64,000 nt of DNA from Heloderma charlesbogerti (Eukaryota; Chordata; Lepidosauria; Squamata; Helodermatidae), in assembly GCA_026122225.1 (NCBI GenBank), contig JANEZZ010001513.1, positions 1,674,001-1,738,000 of the forward strand. The letters run 5' to 3'. Below the pieces are notes generated by a model. That model did not search any database and was not told where the DNA came from. It saw only the letters and a program-made list of their open reading frames with translations. Below are positions 12,011 to 21,779 of this stretch, one piece after another. Positions within the stretch are counted from its first letter, which is position 1, and each line of letters begins with the position of its first letter. A program made the translations under genes and the position numbers.

Positions 12011-12390
12011 CCCAATGTAGTGAGATGTATTGTATTTCTGTTTACATGATAATCACTGTTTCTAAATTTGCATCTCAAGAACTATGATCGGCCTCCACCC
12101 TTTTGGCTTTTAGAAAGGGTGTGAAGACACATCTTTTTAATTTAGCTTTTTAAATTATGTAGTTGCTTTACTGTTCTTGTTTTTTTATTGTGTGAAGGTT
12201 TTAGTGTTTTAAATTGTTGTACACTGCCTTGACAGTTGTTGTTGTTTTAGCAAATAAGGTCATATATAAATATTAATAATAAATAAAGAATAATAATAAA
12301 TATAACTTAGTGTATGCTAAGTTTATGCACATCTTTTGTCCACTTTTTTGGGTGATGCATGTCCTCACTTTTACGTGTAAGTGGCCACCC
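12011..12390. repeat. dispersed repeat interrupted by an L2-like tail
   Basis: 12011-12077 ('tgtagtgagatgtattgtattt', then 'tctaaatttgcat') matches 47450-47510. Its continuation, 'gtttatgcacatcttttgtccac', resumes only after 12300 and matches 47520-47565. 12335-12390 ('ggtgatgcatgtcctc', 'gtaagtggccaccct') also matches 20488-20532. The intervening 12080-12300 is an L2-like LINE 3' end. The copy at 47 kb therefore shows the uninterrupted order. Confidence 0.6.
12080..12300 (+). mobile_element. L2-like LINE 3' end
   Basis: The last codons of an L2-type ORF are visible (FRKGVKTHLFNLAF near 12110-12155). A T-rich 3' region and 'tgtacactgccttgacag' follow, then an (AAT/AAAT)-rich tail. It is 5'-truncated and sits inside the dispersed repeat described for 12011-12390. 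Confidence 0.7.
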
Positions 12391-12394
12391 TATG

Positions 12395-13258
12395 CCTTGA
12401 AAACTGTTGCACAGTATCAGTTCTTTTCAGTGAGACTGGAGTGGGAATTCCACTGGAAGTGTCTGGAGGCTACACAGTAGCTTTGTGGATTGTATCCCTT
12501 GGCATATTTCTCATTTTTATTGATCTGGTTGAAGACACCCAGCTACGGCTGGCTCTGCAATACAGGCAACTGACAAGATTTACCAACGTTCAAGGGACAT
12601 TATGAGCAGGGCCAAGTCTCCACTTTCTTTGATGTCCTGAGAAGGAAGACAGGGGTACATGAGCCTAGCTGCCACACTGGTGCAGACAAGGACTGATGCC
12701 TACAACTAGGGATGGGGGAGAAATTAGTTTGGTTTACATTTTAATGTGAATGTACCTGATTTCACGCCCATAAGCAAACTGAAATTCAGTTATCCTTTGA
12801 AATTCGCCTTTATCCAAATTTTGCGATGGAGTTCTCCAATCAAAAAATATGTACAAAAATCTATATGTTTGTGAAAATAACATTAAAATGCACTGTATTA
12901 GAGAAAATTGCTTGCAGAAATGCATGTATTAGGAGAAATGCACACAAAAATATAGATGCATTTTCATGCAAACTTTTTTTTAAAAAAATCTCAAACTGAA
13001 GTGGAAACAGGACAAACTTAACCTAAGACTGGAAGAATGAGAAACTGAGAGAAACTGAAATTGACATGCTCCTCAATTCCTACCTCCAACACATGTCAGG
13101 AGCTACTCTCCCAGACTGATTTCTTTCACTTCACACACACACACACACACACACCACTGTTCAGTGAAAATTCTTGAATTGACCAGACCTAAAGATGCCA
13201 ACTTTAGCATTAGATTGCCTCTAATATGGGCTGTGTGGAACTGGGAAGAAGATGTCGG
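12395..13258. other. unassigned stretch with (AC)n
   Basis: No gene is recognised. An (AC)n microsatellite lies at 13132-13154. The DNA around 12730-13000 is A-rich and low in complexity. Confidence 0.5.
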
Positions 13259-13261
13259 AAA

Positions 13262-13726
13262 GTGTAAATTTATTTATTTATTTATTTAATTTATTAATCG
13301 CCCATCTGACTGGTCACCCAGCCACTCTGGGCGATGTACAACCCACCATAAAACAATTTAAAACAATAAAATTTTACCATAATTTTTTTTTTTAAATACC
13401 CTAACCCACCCCAAATGCCTGCCTGAACAACCACGTTTTTAATGCACGACGGAAGCTCATTAAAGAGGGGGCATGACGGAGTTCCCTAGGGAGGGAGTTC
13501 CACAGAGTGGGGGCCACCACAGAGAAGGCCCTCTCCCTCGTCCCCACCAGTCTAGCTGTCCTGGCTGATGGGACAGAGAGAAGGCCATCCGAGGCTGATC
13601 TTGTTAAGCGGCCTGTCTGGTGTTGCTGGAGGCGCTCCTTAAGATAGGCTGGGCCGGAACCATATAGGGTTTTAAAGGTCAAAACCAACACCTTGAATTT
13701 GGCCCGGAAAACAACTGGGCCAAATG
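13262..13726 (-). pseudogene. L2-type LINE 3' end encoding ORF2 C-terminus
   Basis: The minus strand reads the C-terminal block of an L2-clade ORF: FRAKFKVLVLTFKTLYG, GPAYLKERL, RERAFSVVAPTLWNSLP and FRRALKTWLFRQAFG. The 3' region follows down to an (AAAT)n tail read here as TTTA repeats at 13264-13288. The subfamily differs from the copies at 44.9 and 60.5 kb (shorter 3' UTR, 'cgcccatctgactgg..actctgggcgatgtacaa' hairpin). The 5' end is truncated near 13726. No reverse transcriptase core remains. Confidence 0.8.
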
Positions 13727-13778
13727 AAATGTACTTAGCTATAATGTACTTAGTAAATGAAATGTACTTAGCTATAGG
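13724..13778. repeat. local tandem duplication
   Basis: The motif 'aaatgaaatgtacttagcta' occurs at about 13726 and again at about 13754, with an extra 'atgtacttag' between. It abuts the truncated 5' end of the LINE at 13262-13726, so it may include target-site material, but the boundary cannot be fixed. Confidence 0.6.
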
Positions 13779-14413
13779 CAGCGCCCTTAATTTTGATGCA
13801 CTCATCTAGGTGGTGTTTGAATGGAAGACTGGAGCTTGAACGGTTTCAGGCAAGGTTTCCCATCTAACAAGGAATGCTGATGGGGAGAATGGGCTCCACA
13901 GATATAATTTATAAGAGGCTCTTAGAAGCAATCGCCTTCGCTCTCTGTAACGATGGGGCAGAGCTGAAAGTAGCAGGTAATGGGACCAATGTCCCTTTAA
14001 GAATTCCTAAGGTTACTAATGGATATAGGTCATGGTGACAGTCTTAAATAAACCTTCAGTAATAAACAAATCATTTTGTGTTTTCATAAGATTACCATCA
14101 GTCTGAGGCTGCTTCTGTAGGGCTAAGAATGCGTGAAGGAAATGAGCGTGATAGGTCATATACATCATACTGTCATATCCCAAGAATAGAGGGGGAAGGG
14201 GGAAGGGAATCTTTCAAGGTGGCTCACACTGTATTCTTGATAAAAAAGAGTCTAAGAATCTGCATTAATATTACTCTTGTATTTTGCAATAGGTACATCA
14301 CTGGATGATTAAGCCAGGAATCACCGTATACAAACTGATAGTTGCATCAAATGAATGCAAAAGATCTCGGTGACAGAAGCCTCTTCCCAGGATTTTGGAA
14401 ATCAAGCATTAAG

Positions 14414-14510
14414 GCTGCAACCCTATGCCCATTTACCTGGGAGTAGATTCCAGTGAAAGCAATAGAACTTACTTTTGAGTAGGCATGCATAGGATTGCAC
14501 TGTAAGAGTA
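14414..14510. repeat. short palindromic dispersed repeat
   Basis: It opens 'gctgcaaccctatgcccat' and closes 'catgcataggattgcac', inverted relatives of one another. Between them is the 'acctgggagtagattccagtgaaagcaatagaacttac' type core. It belongs to the same family as 171-248. Confidence 0.75.
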
Positions 14511-14582
14511 CTACAAAAATGGTGGCAAACATTCCATTCTGTTCTCTGTGTAATGCACTTTTTATGGTCCTAATCCACAGAA

Positions 14583-14765
14583 AGTTAGTGATACTTAAGT
14601 CCCATTGAAATCAATAAGAATTAAGTTAGTTGTGGGACTAACTTGTCTCATTTATTTCAAAGGGACTCACTTAAGGCTACAATCCTACACTCACCTATGT
14701 GAGAGTAAGTCCCATTGAATGCAATAGGACTTACGTCTGAGGAGACATGTACAGGATTGCATGGC
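14583..14765. repeat. two adjacent copies of related palindromic repeats
   Basis: 14583-14680 contains 'acttaagtcccattgaaatc' and its inverse 'caaagggactcacttaagg'. 14675-14765 is a good copy of the short palindromic family ('ctacaatcctacactcacc' ... 'catgtacaggattgcatgg'). Three such units cluster within 350 bp. Confidence 0.7.
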
Positions 14766-14929
14766 AAATGTCACTAACTTTGTCTGCATCAGGGCTCATA
14801 TCTGAATTACATCCACAGTAAATTCTTTCTGTTCTATCAACTTTATTTGGTGTCACATTTAACATCTATAATTGCTATATATTCTAAAAAATATCATTTG
14901 GACAACTTCACATCTTCACTTTTGCAAGA

Positions 14930-15255
14930 TGAGAAGGAAAAACCTCTTTTAGCCCAAGGGCCAAATCCCATTTTGGAGAAGCTCTCGGGGGCCACATTCC
15001 GGTGGTGGGCAGGGCCAAAGGCAAAAGGGGTGGGGCCAGAAATATCAGCATAGTTTAGCTTAAGGCTCTTACATTTCAACCTTTTTGAATGAGGGAAAAA
15101 CCTGCACAAAAGCCAGGAAACCACCAAACAATTGGTGGTTGGGGGAAAGGGCCAGGGGACGGGGGAGTGGCCATCTGGGGAAATCTGGCAGGCTCAACTG
15201 GGACCCAAAGAGGGCTGGATGTGGCCCCCAGGCCTGAGGTTTTGCACCTCTGATA
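14930..15255. mobile_element. MITE, 'gggccacattcc' family, copy 1
   Basis: It runs from 'aaaacctcttttagcccaag' to 'ggcctgaggttttgcacc', giving imperfect inverted ends around GGTTTT / AAAACC. The interior motifs are 'gctctcgggggccacattcc', 'ggcaaaaggggtggggcc', 'accaccaaacaattggtgg' and 'ggatgtggcccccagg'. Copies are at 28505-29055 (split by a SINE), 53655-54022 (inverted) and 8435-8592 (partial). There is no coding capacity. It is probably a hAT-type relic, but no clean target duplication was found. Confidence 0.65.
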
Positions 15256-15259
15256 CGAC

Positions 15260-16680
15260 AAATTGAAAGCTGTGTTTGTCTTGGATTACAGTATTTAAAA
15301 TATCAATTCAGTAGCAGTTTTCCAACTTGGCTATGTTTTTATTACAGCATGAAGTAAGGCAGATTTCTAAACCTGCTTCTTCAGACACGATAGTAGAATA
15401 GCTTGCAGGCAATCCTTTAGCAACGACAACTGCAGATGTGGAACTATTTTGTTGCAGAAGCAAAACTTACCCTTCTTTGCTGTTGGCCACAAATCTTTTA
15501 TTAACGAATCCCTGAGTCCTATATCAAATGCCATTTTATTAGCCATGTAAATCCTATCAATGAATATCAACATTTAAATAAGTTAAAGCACTTGCTACTT
15601 CCTCAGGTCCTGAAATAACTCCAGCAAATGGAAAATTTTCATAGTAAATTTGCTGCTAAAATACACTTTCTCCAGTTATAAAAAGGAAAAAACTGGCTGA
15701 GATACCGCTGCGTATATAACTATTTGCCAATGACTGTAAATACAAGGTGACTTCCTTAGAGATAAGGACGTTGGGTATTGATTAGACAAATCAGGTTGGC
15801 AAGGCCATGTGGATATATGGATGCATAGGCCAGGAGTACTGTCAGGCAGGGAGAGCAGAAAGAGATAACGGCAATTGTGCAATATTCTACTTCCCACAGT
15901 TCATAAATAATCATCATCATCATCATAAAAATGCTGCCAGAGGTTTAAACATCCCAATAATGTGAATTGATTATTAACATTTCATTTTAAAGCTAGATTA
16001 ATTAATGCTGAATTGCACAGCAGTTCTTATAGCCATACTGTACATATGACATCCAAATTAATACTAAATGAATTCATTACAAGAAGATAATTACAATGAA
16101 TGCCTAATAAATTAATAATGACAGAGCATTTAGCATTCTATGCATAGATATATTATAGAATAACCAATTTACCAGCTGTTTATAGTTGTATCCTACCACA
16201 TCACAAGTGTATTTGATATGGGCAGATCTGTTGGCTTTCTAAAACTGTTTACTTTAGGCCCTTGGTTGTTCTTACTATGTGCAGGACTTGGCCTCCAAAG
16301 TGCTCACAATACCTTCCCATTTGGTTCTCGACTTCATAATTGTGGAATTTTACAAATGCACTTCCTTTTCCTTCCACTAAGCCATTCATAAATATATGTA
16401 ATGATTCTGGACCCAACAGAATCTTGTCTGCTTGTTATTTCACTCTGCTGAATCATTGAAGATTATGAGTTATGAATGCTTTCTTAACTACTTATACAAC
16501 TAACTTATCAGGGCTTTAGTTTCTATGTTGTTTCCAGACAGATATGACTCACAGCATCTCTTTTTCTTGGCATTAAGCACTGCAACTTCATGGCAAAGTT
16601 TATCACACACCTTAATTTGTTTAGGCACAAGTTTTGTGAAAGAGTATTTAAAGCCTTATTCAAAAACTCTAGTATGATGT
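15260..16680. other. unassigned AT-rich stretch
   Basis: No coding region or named repeat is recognised. A short (ATC)n run is at 15911-15926. The sequence looks single-copy within this window. Confidence 0.5.
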
Positions 16681-16686
16681 TCTGGT

Positions 16687-17241
16687 TGTCAGGAGTGCCC
16701 TAGCTGCGTCTTGCAGTCCCCACCAATAGCCAACTCAGGACACAGACGATGAGGATTCTTTCTGAGACTTTATTCCTTTATTACTTCATGACTCTTTCCG
16801 ATACTAATCACTAGCGACAAAGCAAGGAACAGCACTGGGGAAAGATAGCAGAGTAGCCTAAGCTCCAGGTAAGGCAGTTGGTCCCCATTTGAAGGGGAAC
16901 CACGGGAAGACCCTGAACTTATGGGCTAGGGAGAGATCCTCCCTCTTTCCCTTGGGTCCTCGGGATGCGACGGTTGTTTGAGCTCCAAATGAGCGGTATG
17001 CCTCCTTTCTGCGCCCTCCATCTGTCATCGTTCCCTGCATCTGCGCCGAGCGTCCAGCAAGCCCCCCTCCATCGCTCTCTCACTGCCAGGGTCACTATCT
17101 ATCCCAGGAATGCTGGCAGGAGGAATCTCTGCCAGCTGCTGTGCTTGTGAGAGATGAGCGAGCTCCTCTCCCACGGATTGCTGTTCCTCCTCAGAATCAG
17201 AACTGCTCTGGGGCTCTTTTGGCTCAGTTTCCACCCTGACA
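16687..17241 (-). mobile_element. solo LTR with perfect 5-bp target duplication
   Basis: The element is 555 bp, bounded by TGTCAGG and CCTGACA (TG...CA ends) and flanked by CTGGT at both 16682-16686 and 17242-17246. A 5-bp duplication with TG/CA ends marks an integrase-type LTR retrotransposon. Reading the minus strand, AATAAA polyadenylation signals (plus 16769-16774 and 16777-16782) lie about 85 bp before the 3' end, which sets the orientation. There is no internal region, primer-binding site or second LTR nearby, so this is a solo LTR left by recombination. A 69-codon acidic minus frame inside it (SSDSEEEQ) is not a recognisable protein. The family is unknown to me; Gypsy-like is a guess. 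Confidence 0.85.
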
Positions 17242-17249
17242 CTGGTGGT

Positions 17250-18430
17250 CCCTTGAAGGAAGATATTTTATTCCTTTTCCTACCCCAGTATCCCAACCAT
17301 CAATGGTAAAACTGGATTAGATGGGCATCATTTACTTTAACTTTTCCACTAGAATGAAATCCCTTCATAAAACACATTATAATTAGCAGCTGCCATCATC
17401 TATTGAAAGCAATAGAAACTCTTACTCCCAGGAAATTTTCATTTTAGAGTTCTAACTGGATTACTGAGTTATAACTTCACTTACTTCTAATCACCCAACC
17501 ATATACTCTGTCTTCGGCCCCATCTATATGGGGCTTTTACTCCGGTCCTACTTCAGATGACACACATTGCTCTCCGTAGCTAGCCTGGCATTTCTTGCCC
17601 TAGATCCATTTTTTTTCCAAAACTCATTTTGTGTTGGATTTCTCTGTCACAGTGGCTTTAGTGCTGTTCAGGAGTCCGCGTGACCTCAGCTGGCTTCGGT
17701 GCAGGCTGGTGGAAGCAGCAATGATTGGAGGAAGGGAATATAGCATGGGATGGGGGCGTGGGGAGAGCACAGGGGCAAACATGCCTACCCAGAAGTAACT
17801 CATTGCCTTCAGTTCCACTTTGCTCAGTACAGGAGCAGCCCTGTTGCTTTGAAACTGTGCTGTTGTGAACATGGGCTCAGTCACTGCCTCTCGCTTTAAA
17901 TAGTAATTGATCGGGGGTGGGAGGTAGCCAGCCCTGCTGTTCTGAAACTGCAGCTACAAAGGAGCACAGCGCCAAGGACACCATGGCGGTTGATTTTCAT
18001 GAATGTGTACTCAGAAGCACTACGTTGAGCCTGTGTTTATGGGGTGGGGGGAAGCCTGTTGATTGGGCAGTTAATATACATAAAAGACAATGTGCTAGTT
18101 GCTCTGAGTGGTGTGGTGGAGGTAGGGCTCACAGGGACGCAGCCCCAACACTTTTTCATGAGCAGGGACTCTGATGTCACCTGCCACCCAACTTAGAATT
18201 CCCTGTTCCCTCTGAGCTTAGCTGCGATCCTCACTGTAGCTGTGGGGGGAATGAATTTTCCAAGCAACAATATATTGTTCCATGTTGGAATGCAAAGTAT
18301 TTGGGATGACTTAGTCTGGAATGCGCAATTAAGACCTATTGGCTTTACAAAGACGTGCTCCTGGTGGAGATGAAAACTCCTAGAACTGGTTTGTTGATAT
18401 GGATCGACACAGCTGCCTGAAAGTTTTGGA
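17250..18430. other. unassigned stretch
   Basis: No gene is recognised. At 17515-17550 'cggccccatctatatgg..gcttttactcc' resembles the inverse of the segment ending at 22562, so one end of a MITE is probably here. The rest has no named content. Confidence 0.45.
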
Positions 18431-18438
18431 CTGACCTT

Positions 18439-19281
18439 TAGGGGTGTACGAAACCCCGCTTACCTGGCTCTGCCGGGTTCTGCAGGTGGGGGGAGGCGAT
18501 CTGTTCCTCCCCCCTGGAATCCTGCCCAGCTGGCTCCGCTCCATGGCCAGGCCGTGGAGCCGCTGGCTGGGCCAACCCGCAGCAGGGCCTCCAGCCGCTG
18601 CCGGGCTGGTGCGGACGCAGATGGTGTCCTGTGTAGGGAATGCCATTTGTGTCCCTACACTGGCCTGTGATAGGCTACGTAAATATTTACGTAGCCTATC
18701 ATGAAAAAACAAACAAATCAGCGAATGCAAATGGTGGCGGCTACGGCAGCCGCCATTTGCATTCCCTTTTTTTCCCGCCATGATAGGCTACGTAAATATT
18801 TACATAGCCTCTCACAGCAAAACAGAGGGGTGCAAATGGCAGCCACTACGCCATTTGCGCCCCTCTGTTTTGCTGTGAGAGGCTAGTAAATATTTACGTA
18901 GCCTATCACGGTGGGAAAAAAAGGGAATGCAAATGGCGGCCGCCGTAGTTGCTGCCATTTGCGTTCCCTTAGTTTTGCAGCAATAGGCTATGTAAATACT
19001 TATGTAGCCTACCATGGCTTCTGCAGGGATGCACATGGCGTCCCTGCGTTAGCTGTGATAGGCTACGTAAGTATTTACATAGCCTATCACTGCTATATGG
19101 ACGAAGTGAATGGCGGCCATGGACGCCATTCGCTATGCAGCGCGGATGGCAGCAGGTAGGTGCTCCATTCCGGGCCCATTTTGCGGGGTGGGGGGCTTCG
19201 TTCCGCCATGGATTTCAGGGGGCCGAATGCATTGGATTTCGGCCTTACCTAGATCCGTGGTGGAATTCTCCTCCATGCCTA
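18439..19281. mobile_element. non-autonomous hAT-type element with palindrome array, copy 1
   Basis: The element is 843 bp and flanked by identical 8-mers CTGACCTT at 18431-18438 and 19282-19289. It begins TAGGGGTGTACGAA and ends CTCCATGCCTA. The GC-rich left arm (18460-18620) and the right arm (19150-19270) match those of the element at 22890-23584. The centre holds five palindromes at about 18668-18701 (perfect, 34 nt), 18781-18814, 18876-18908, 18980-19014 and 19056-19089, all built on TACGTAAATATTTACGTA. They alternate with inverted pairs of 'aatgcaaatggcggc'. 18805-18885 is a near-perfect 81-nt hairpin. No transposase frame exists. The 8-bp duplication places it in hAT; the internal array is not a feature I know from named hAT MITEs. 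Confidence 0.88.
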
Positions 19282-19289
19282 CTGACCTT

Positions 19290-19337
19290 GGAGACTGTCA
19301 CAATGAGCTCTTGCATTTCCAGATTTCCCACTACACC

Positions 19338-19382
<45 letters not shown>

Positions 19383-20200
19383 TTCAATCCAGCTGGGTGT
19401 GTGGACGTTTCTGTTGGAAGGGGAGGGGGGAGATATAATGACAGAGCTTAGGGAAGGCTAAGGGTAATGTTGGGGTGCTAATGGAGTGTGCAAGGGGGCT
19501 GTTTCAGTGAGAAGGGATCTGTCCATGAGGGCTGAGTTGAGTGGGTGAAGCTTCCATAGAGTATCATATTTTGAAAATCTAAAATGTTTGTGAGTGAGTG
19601 AGTGAGTGAAAAAGATTTAAACATCCCTGCATTTTTTCTCAGATGTCCAATTGAAATGCCACTGCCTTACTCTCAGCTGCACTGTTTTTGGATTCCAGTT
19701 GATGATTGTATATCTTACAAGGTTGTGTAATCTTAGAAGGGGGCATGGCGGTGGCTGTCACGAAGGGACCCTGCACTTCTGAATTGGCCACTACACTGCT
19801 GGTTGCTCTCCCTTCTCGCCAGCGCTGCGCTCTCTGCTCTCAGCACCCCTTGCACTCCCACTCATTCTGCAGCAGTGTCTGCCTGCTTGCCTGCCCGCCT
19901 CATAAATGTATGTGTGTATGTGGGGTATGCAGGGGTTGACATGGACATCTACTCGTAAGCAAGTCCTGCATTGCACCTCGTTGAACATGCGAGGGAGGGG
20001 GAGCAAGCCTCTGCTCACTGGCTGCCCCACACCTACACAATTGCTGACGTTCATTGCTACTGGCGGTGGGACTCACCTGCCCCGCCCCAACTAATGTGTC
20101 CTCAGTTCCCATATACACTTCAAAAGTGGAGGAATACAGCGTCATGGAAAGAGCTCATTTGATTCTGTGAAAATGCGGATTTTGCCCAAATCGCTTCACA
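19290..20200. other. unassigned stretch with microsatellites
   Basis: Holds a (GT)n run at 19339-19380 and a (GAGT)n run at about 19591-19609. Short frames here largely translate simple repeats. No gene is recognised. Confidence 0.5.
19339..19380. repeat. (GT)n microsatellite
   Basis: An uninterrupted alternating GT run of about 42 bases. Confidence 0.97.
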
Positions 20201-20204
20201 AAGC

Positions 20205-20445
20205 GTTTCTGTTTAAGTTGGCCCTTGGTATTGAGCACCCATTCTCTGGAACTCCCTACCACTGCAAATTAGGCAGGCGCCAATCTTTCTGGGGGTTTGG
20301 CACCTACTGAGAACATGCCTTTTCCAACAGGCATTCCCAGGAATGTAATCTTGTCCTCTATATGAAGACTTGGGGGGGGGGGGAGACGACGTTTTGAAAT
20401 GTCTTTCATGTAAGGGATTCATAAATATAATTAAATAAATAAATA
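20205..20445 (+). pseudogene. L2-like LINE 3' end
   Basis: With frame breaks, the plus strand reads the end of an L2-type ORF ('LWNSLP'-like 'ttctctggaactccctacc', then a decayed FRR..LKT..LF block to 'aacatgccttttccaacaggc'). A short 3' region with a G13 run (20372-20384) follows, then a tail ending 'aattaaataaataaata'. It is 5'-truncated. Confidence 0.6.
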
Positions 20446-20467
20446 TCCACATCTTATACATATCTGT

Positions 20468-20535
20468 GTCCTGTCCTCTTTTTTGGTGATGCATTTCCTC
20501 TTCTGGGGGGGAGATGCATAAGTGGCCACCCTTTT
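20468..20535. repeat. fragment shared with 12335-12390
   Basis: 'tcctctttt..ggtgatgc' and 'ataagtggccaccct' occur in the same order in both places. This is a small piece of the dispersed repeat at 12 kb and 47 kb. Confidence 0.5.
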
Positions 20536-20960
20536 CGACTGCTGCTTCTGAAACGTGACCTGCACTCATATGGGACCACATTAATCCTCTCTGGCTCCTT
20601 AGAGTGGTAATTAGAACCCTCATGGATCTTGAAACCTGGCAGCTTAGGGGCTTGGTCTCACTGGGCGCAGACCGAGTGTGCAAACCTATCATGTGTGTTG
20701 CTTAGTCATTTAAGTGGATGTGATGTGCTGAAAGAGAAATGCGTGCTGCTGCTGTCCCCCAATGCCATGGACATGGCAGTGACTCCCACTTTAATCTCTG
20801 CTCCTTCATAAGATCTGGCCAGGCTCAAAGGACTTCCCTGTTTGGTTGAGAATTACAGAATACTATAGAATGAAGAAATGAATGACAAGACAATATGGAA
20901 GACAAGAACTTGACCCAATCCCAGCTAGCATGTTGTTATATGCAGCGGATAAGAGATAAG
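20536..20960. other. unassigned stretch
   Basis: I see no gene or named repeat here. Confidence 0.45.
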
Positions 20961-21065
20961 AGTGGTATTTTATTTATTTATTTAGGCAATTTATATACCA
21001 ACCAGGAATATAAAGGTGATCCCAGGGCAGTTTCAAACCATGAGCATAAAACACAACACACACAC
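20961..21065 (-). mobile_element. LINE/SINE 3' tail fragment
   Basis: 'ttttatttatttatttagg..tttatataccaaccag', then 'ggcagtttcaaa' and an A-rich part, is the reverse complement of an L2-like 3' end with its (AAAT)n tail. Confidence 0.55.
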
Positions 21066-21139
21066 ACGAATGTTACTCAGATGAACCACAACATGTAATA
21101 ATGCAGTTGTGTATTTCCATTTGCAAAGAACATAAAGGC

Positions 21140-21265
21140 CACATTCGGATGTCATGATAACCCATGGTGGTTTAATAAGTTACTCACAGTAGCTTATTTT
21201 TTAAATAGGCCGTGACGTCTCATCACACAACCAGGCTAATAAGCTACTCTGAGTAGTTCATTAAG
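21140..21265. repeat. 'aacccatggtggttt' palindromic repeat
   Basis: 'ggatgtcatgataaccc', 'atggtggtttaataag' and internal inverted pairs of 'agtagctta' mark this piece. A related piece is at 23655-23705 ('gataacccatgatggttt'). The ends also resemble the foldback element at 53037-53357 ('aagccatggtggctt'). Confidence 0.5.
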
Positions 21266-21344
21266 CTACTATGTGTAATTTGACTCTCCCCCTCTCCCAT
21301 CCTGCTGCAGTCCTCCTGCTGAGCAATGGTGCTGTTTTACCTCT

Positions 21345-21640
21345 AAAGTGCTGGAAGTTTGTAGGATCCATTCCAGAAAAAAAAAAAATCATATACAACA
21401 ACTACAACCTCCCCAAGTCAGGAGACACCAGATCTACCATCAAAACCCTGCACAATTGCCCCAGATGAGTGACAATCCCAAGTGCTGCGAAAAGGGTGGT
21501 GGTGGCTATAAACCCTTGGGGGTTTGCAGAATTGGGACCAAAGTTGACATACAGCCTCTCCTAGTTGGGAGGGACCTGATCCACCATCAAAACCCTTGGA
21601 AGTTTGCAGGATCAGGAAGAAGTTCATAGGCAGCCACCCC
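21345..21640. repeat. 146-bp tandem repeat block, orientation A
   Basis: Two units are visible, with equivalent points 'acctccccaagtcaggag' at about 21408 and 'gcctctcctagttgggag' at about 21554, a spacing of 146 bp. Each unit contains 'accatcaaaaccc', 'gctataaaccc' or an equivalent, and 'gtttgcag.at'. The reverse complement of the same unit, with the same period, is at 22562-22800. Confidence 0.75.
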
Positions 21641-21649
21641 TAGGTGTGT

Positions 21650-21775
21650 GTGTGGGAAATGTGCAATTCTGCTTTGGCTAAAGCATGCTTTAGCAAGATT
21701 AGGAACTATCACTAATCTCACTAAAGTGCTGTAGCACCAAAGTGGAATTGTGCATTCCCACCCACCCACTTTGAC
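21650..21775. repeat. hairpin-forming inverted repeat
   Basis: Two arms of about 43 nt pair with each other: 'tgtgcaattctgctttgg...gattag' (21658-21700) and 'ctaatctcac...ccaaagtggaattgtgca' (21715-21757), with a loop of about 14 bases. It is probably a small MITE lodged between the two 146-bp repeat blocks. Confidence 0.7.
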
Positions 21776-21779
21776 ACCC

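Noticed and set aside
17025..17234. acidic 69-codon minus frame as a Gag or host protein
   Set aside because: It lies wholly inside the solo LTR between its TG and CA ends, too short and with no domain.
18439..18660. CpG island or promoter
   Set aside because: The GC- and CpG-rich arm is part of the mobile element and is repeated at 22890-23100. No gene lies downstream.
18660..19090. CRISPR array because of regularly spaced palindromes
   Set aside because: The units are long palindromes with repeated spacers, inside an element with hAT-type flanks, in vertebrate DNA. No cas genes.
20213..20692. 159-codon minus frame as a gene
   Set aside because: It is the antisense of an L2-like LINE 3' end plus a dispersed repeat.
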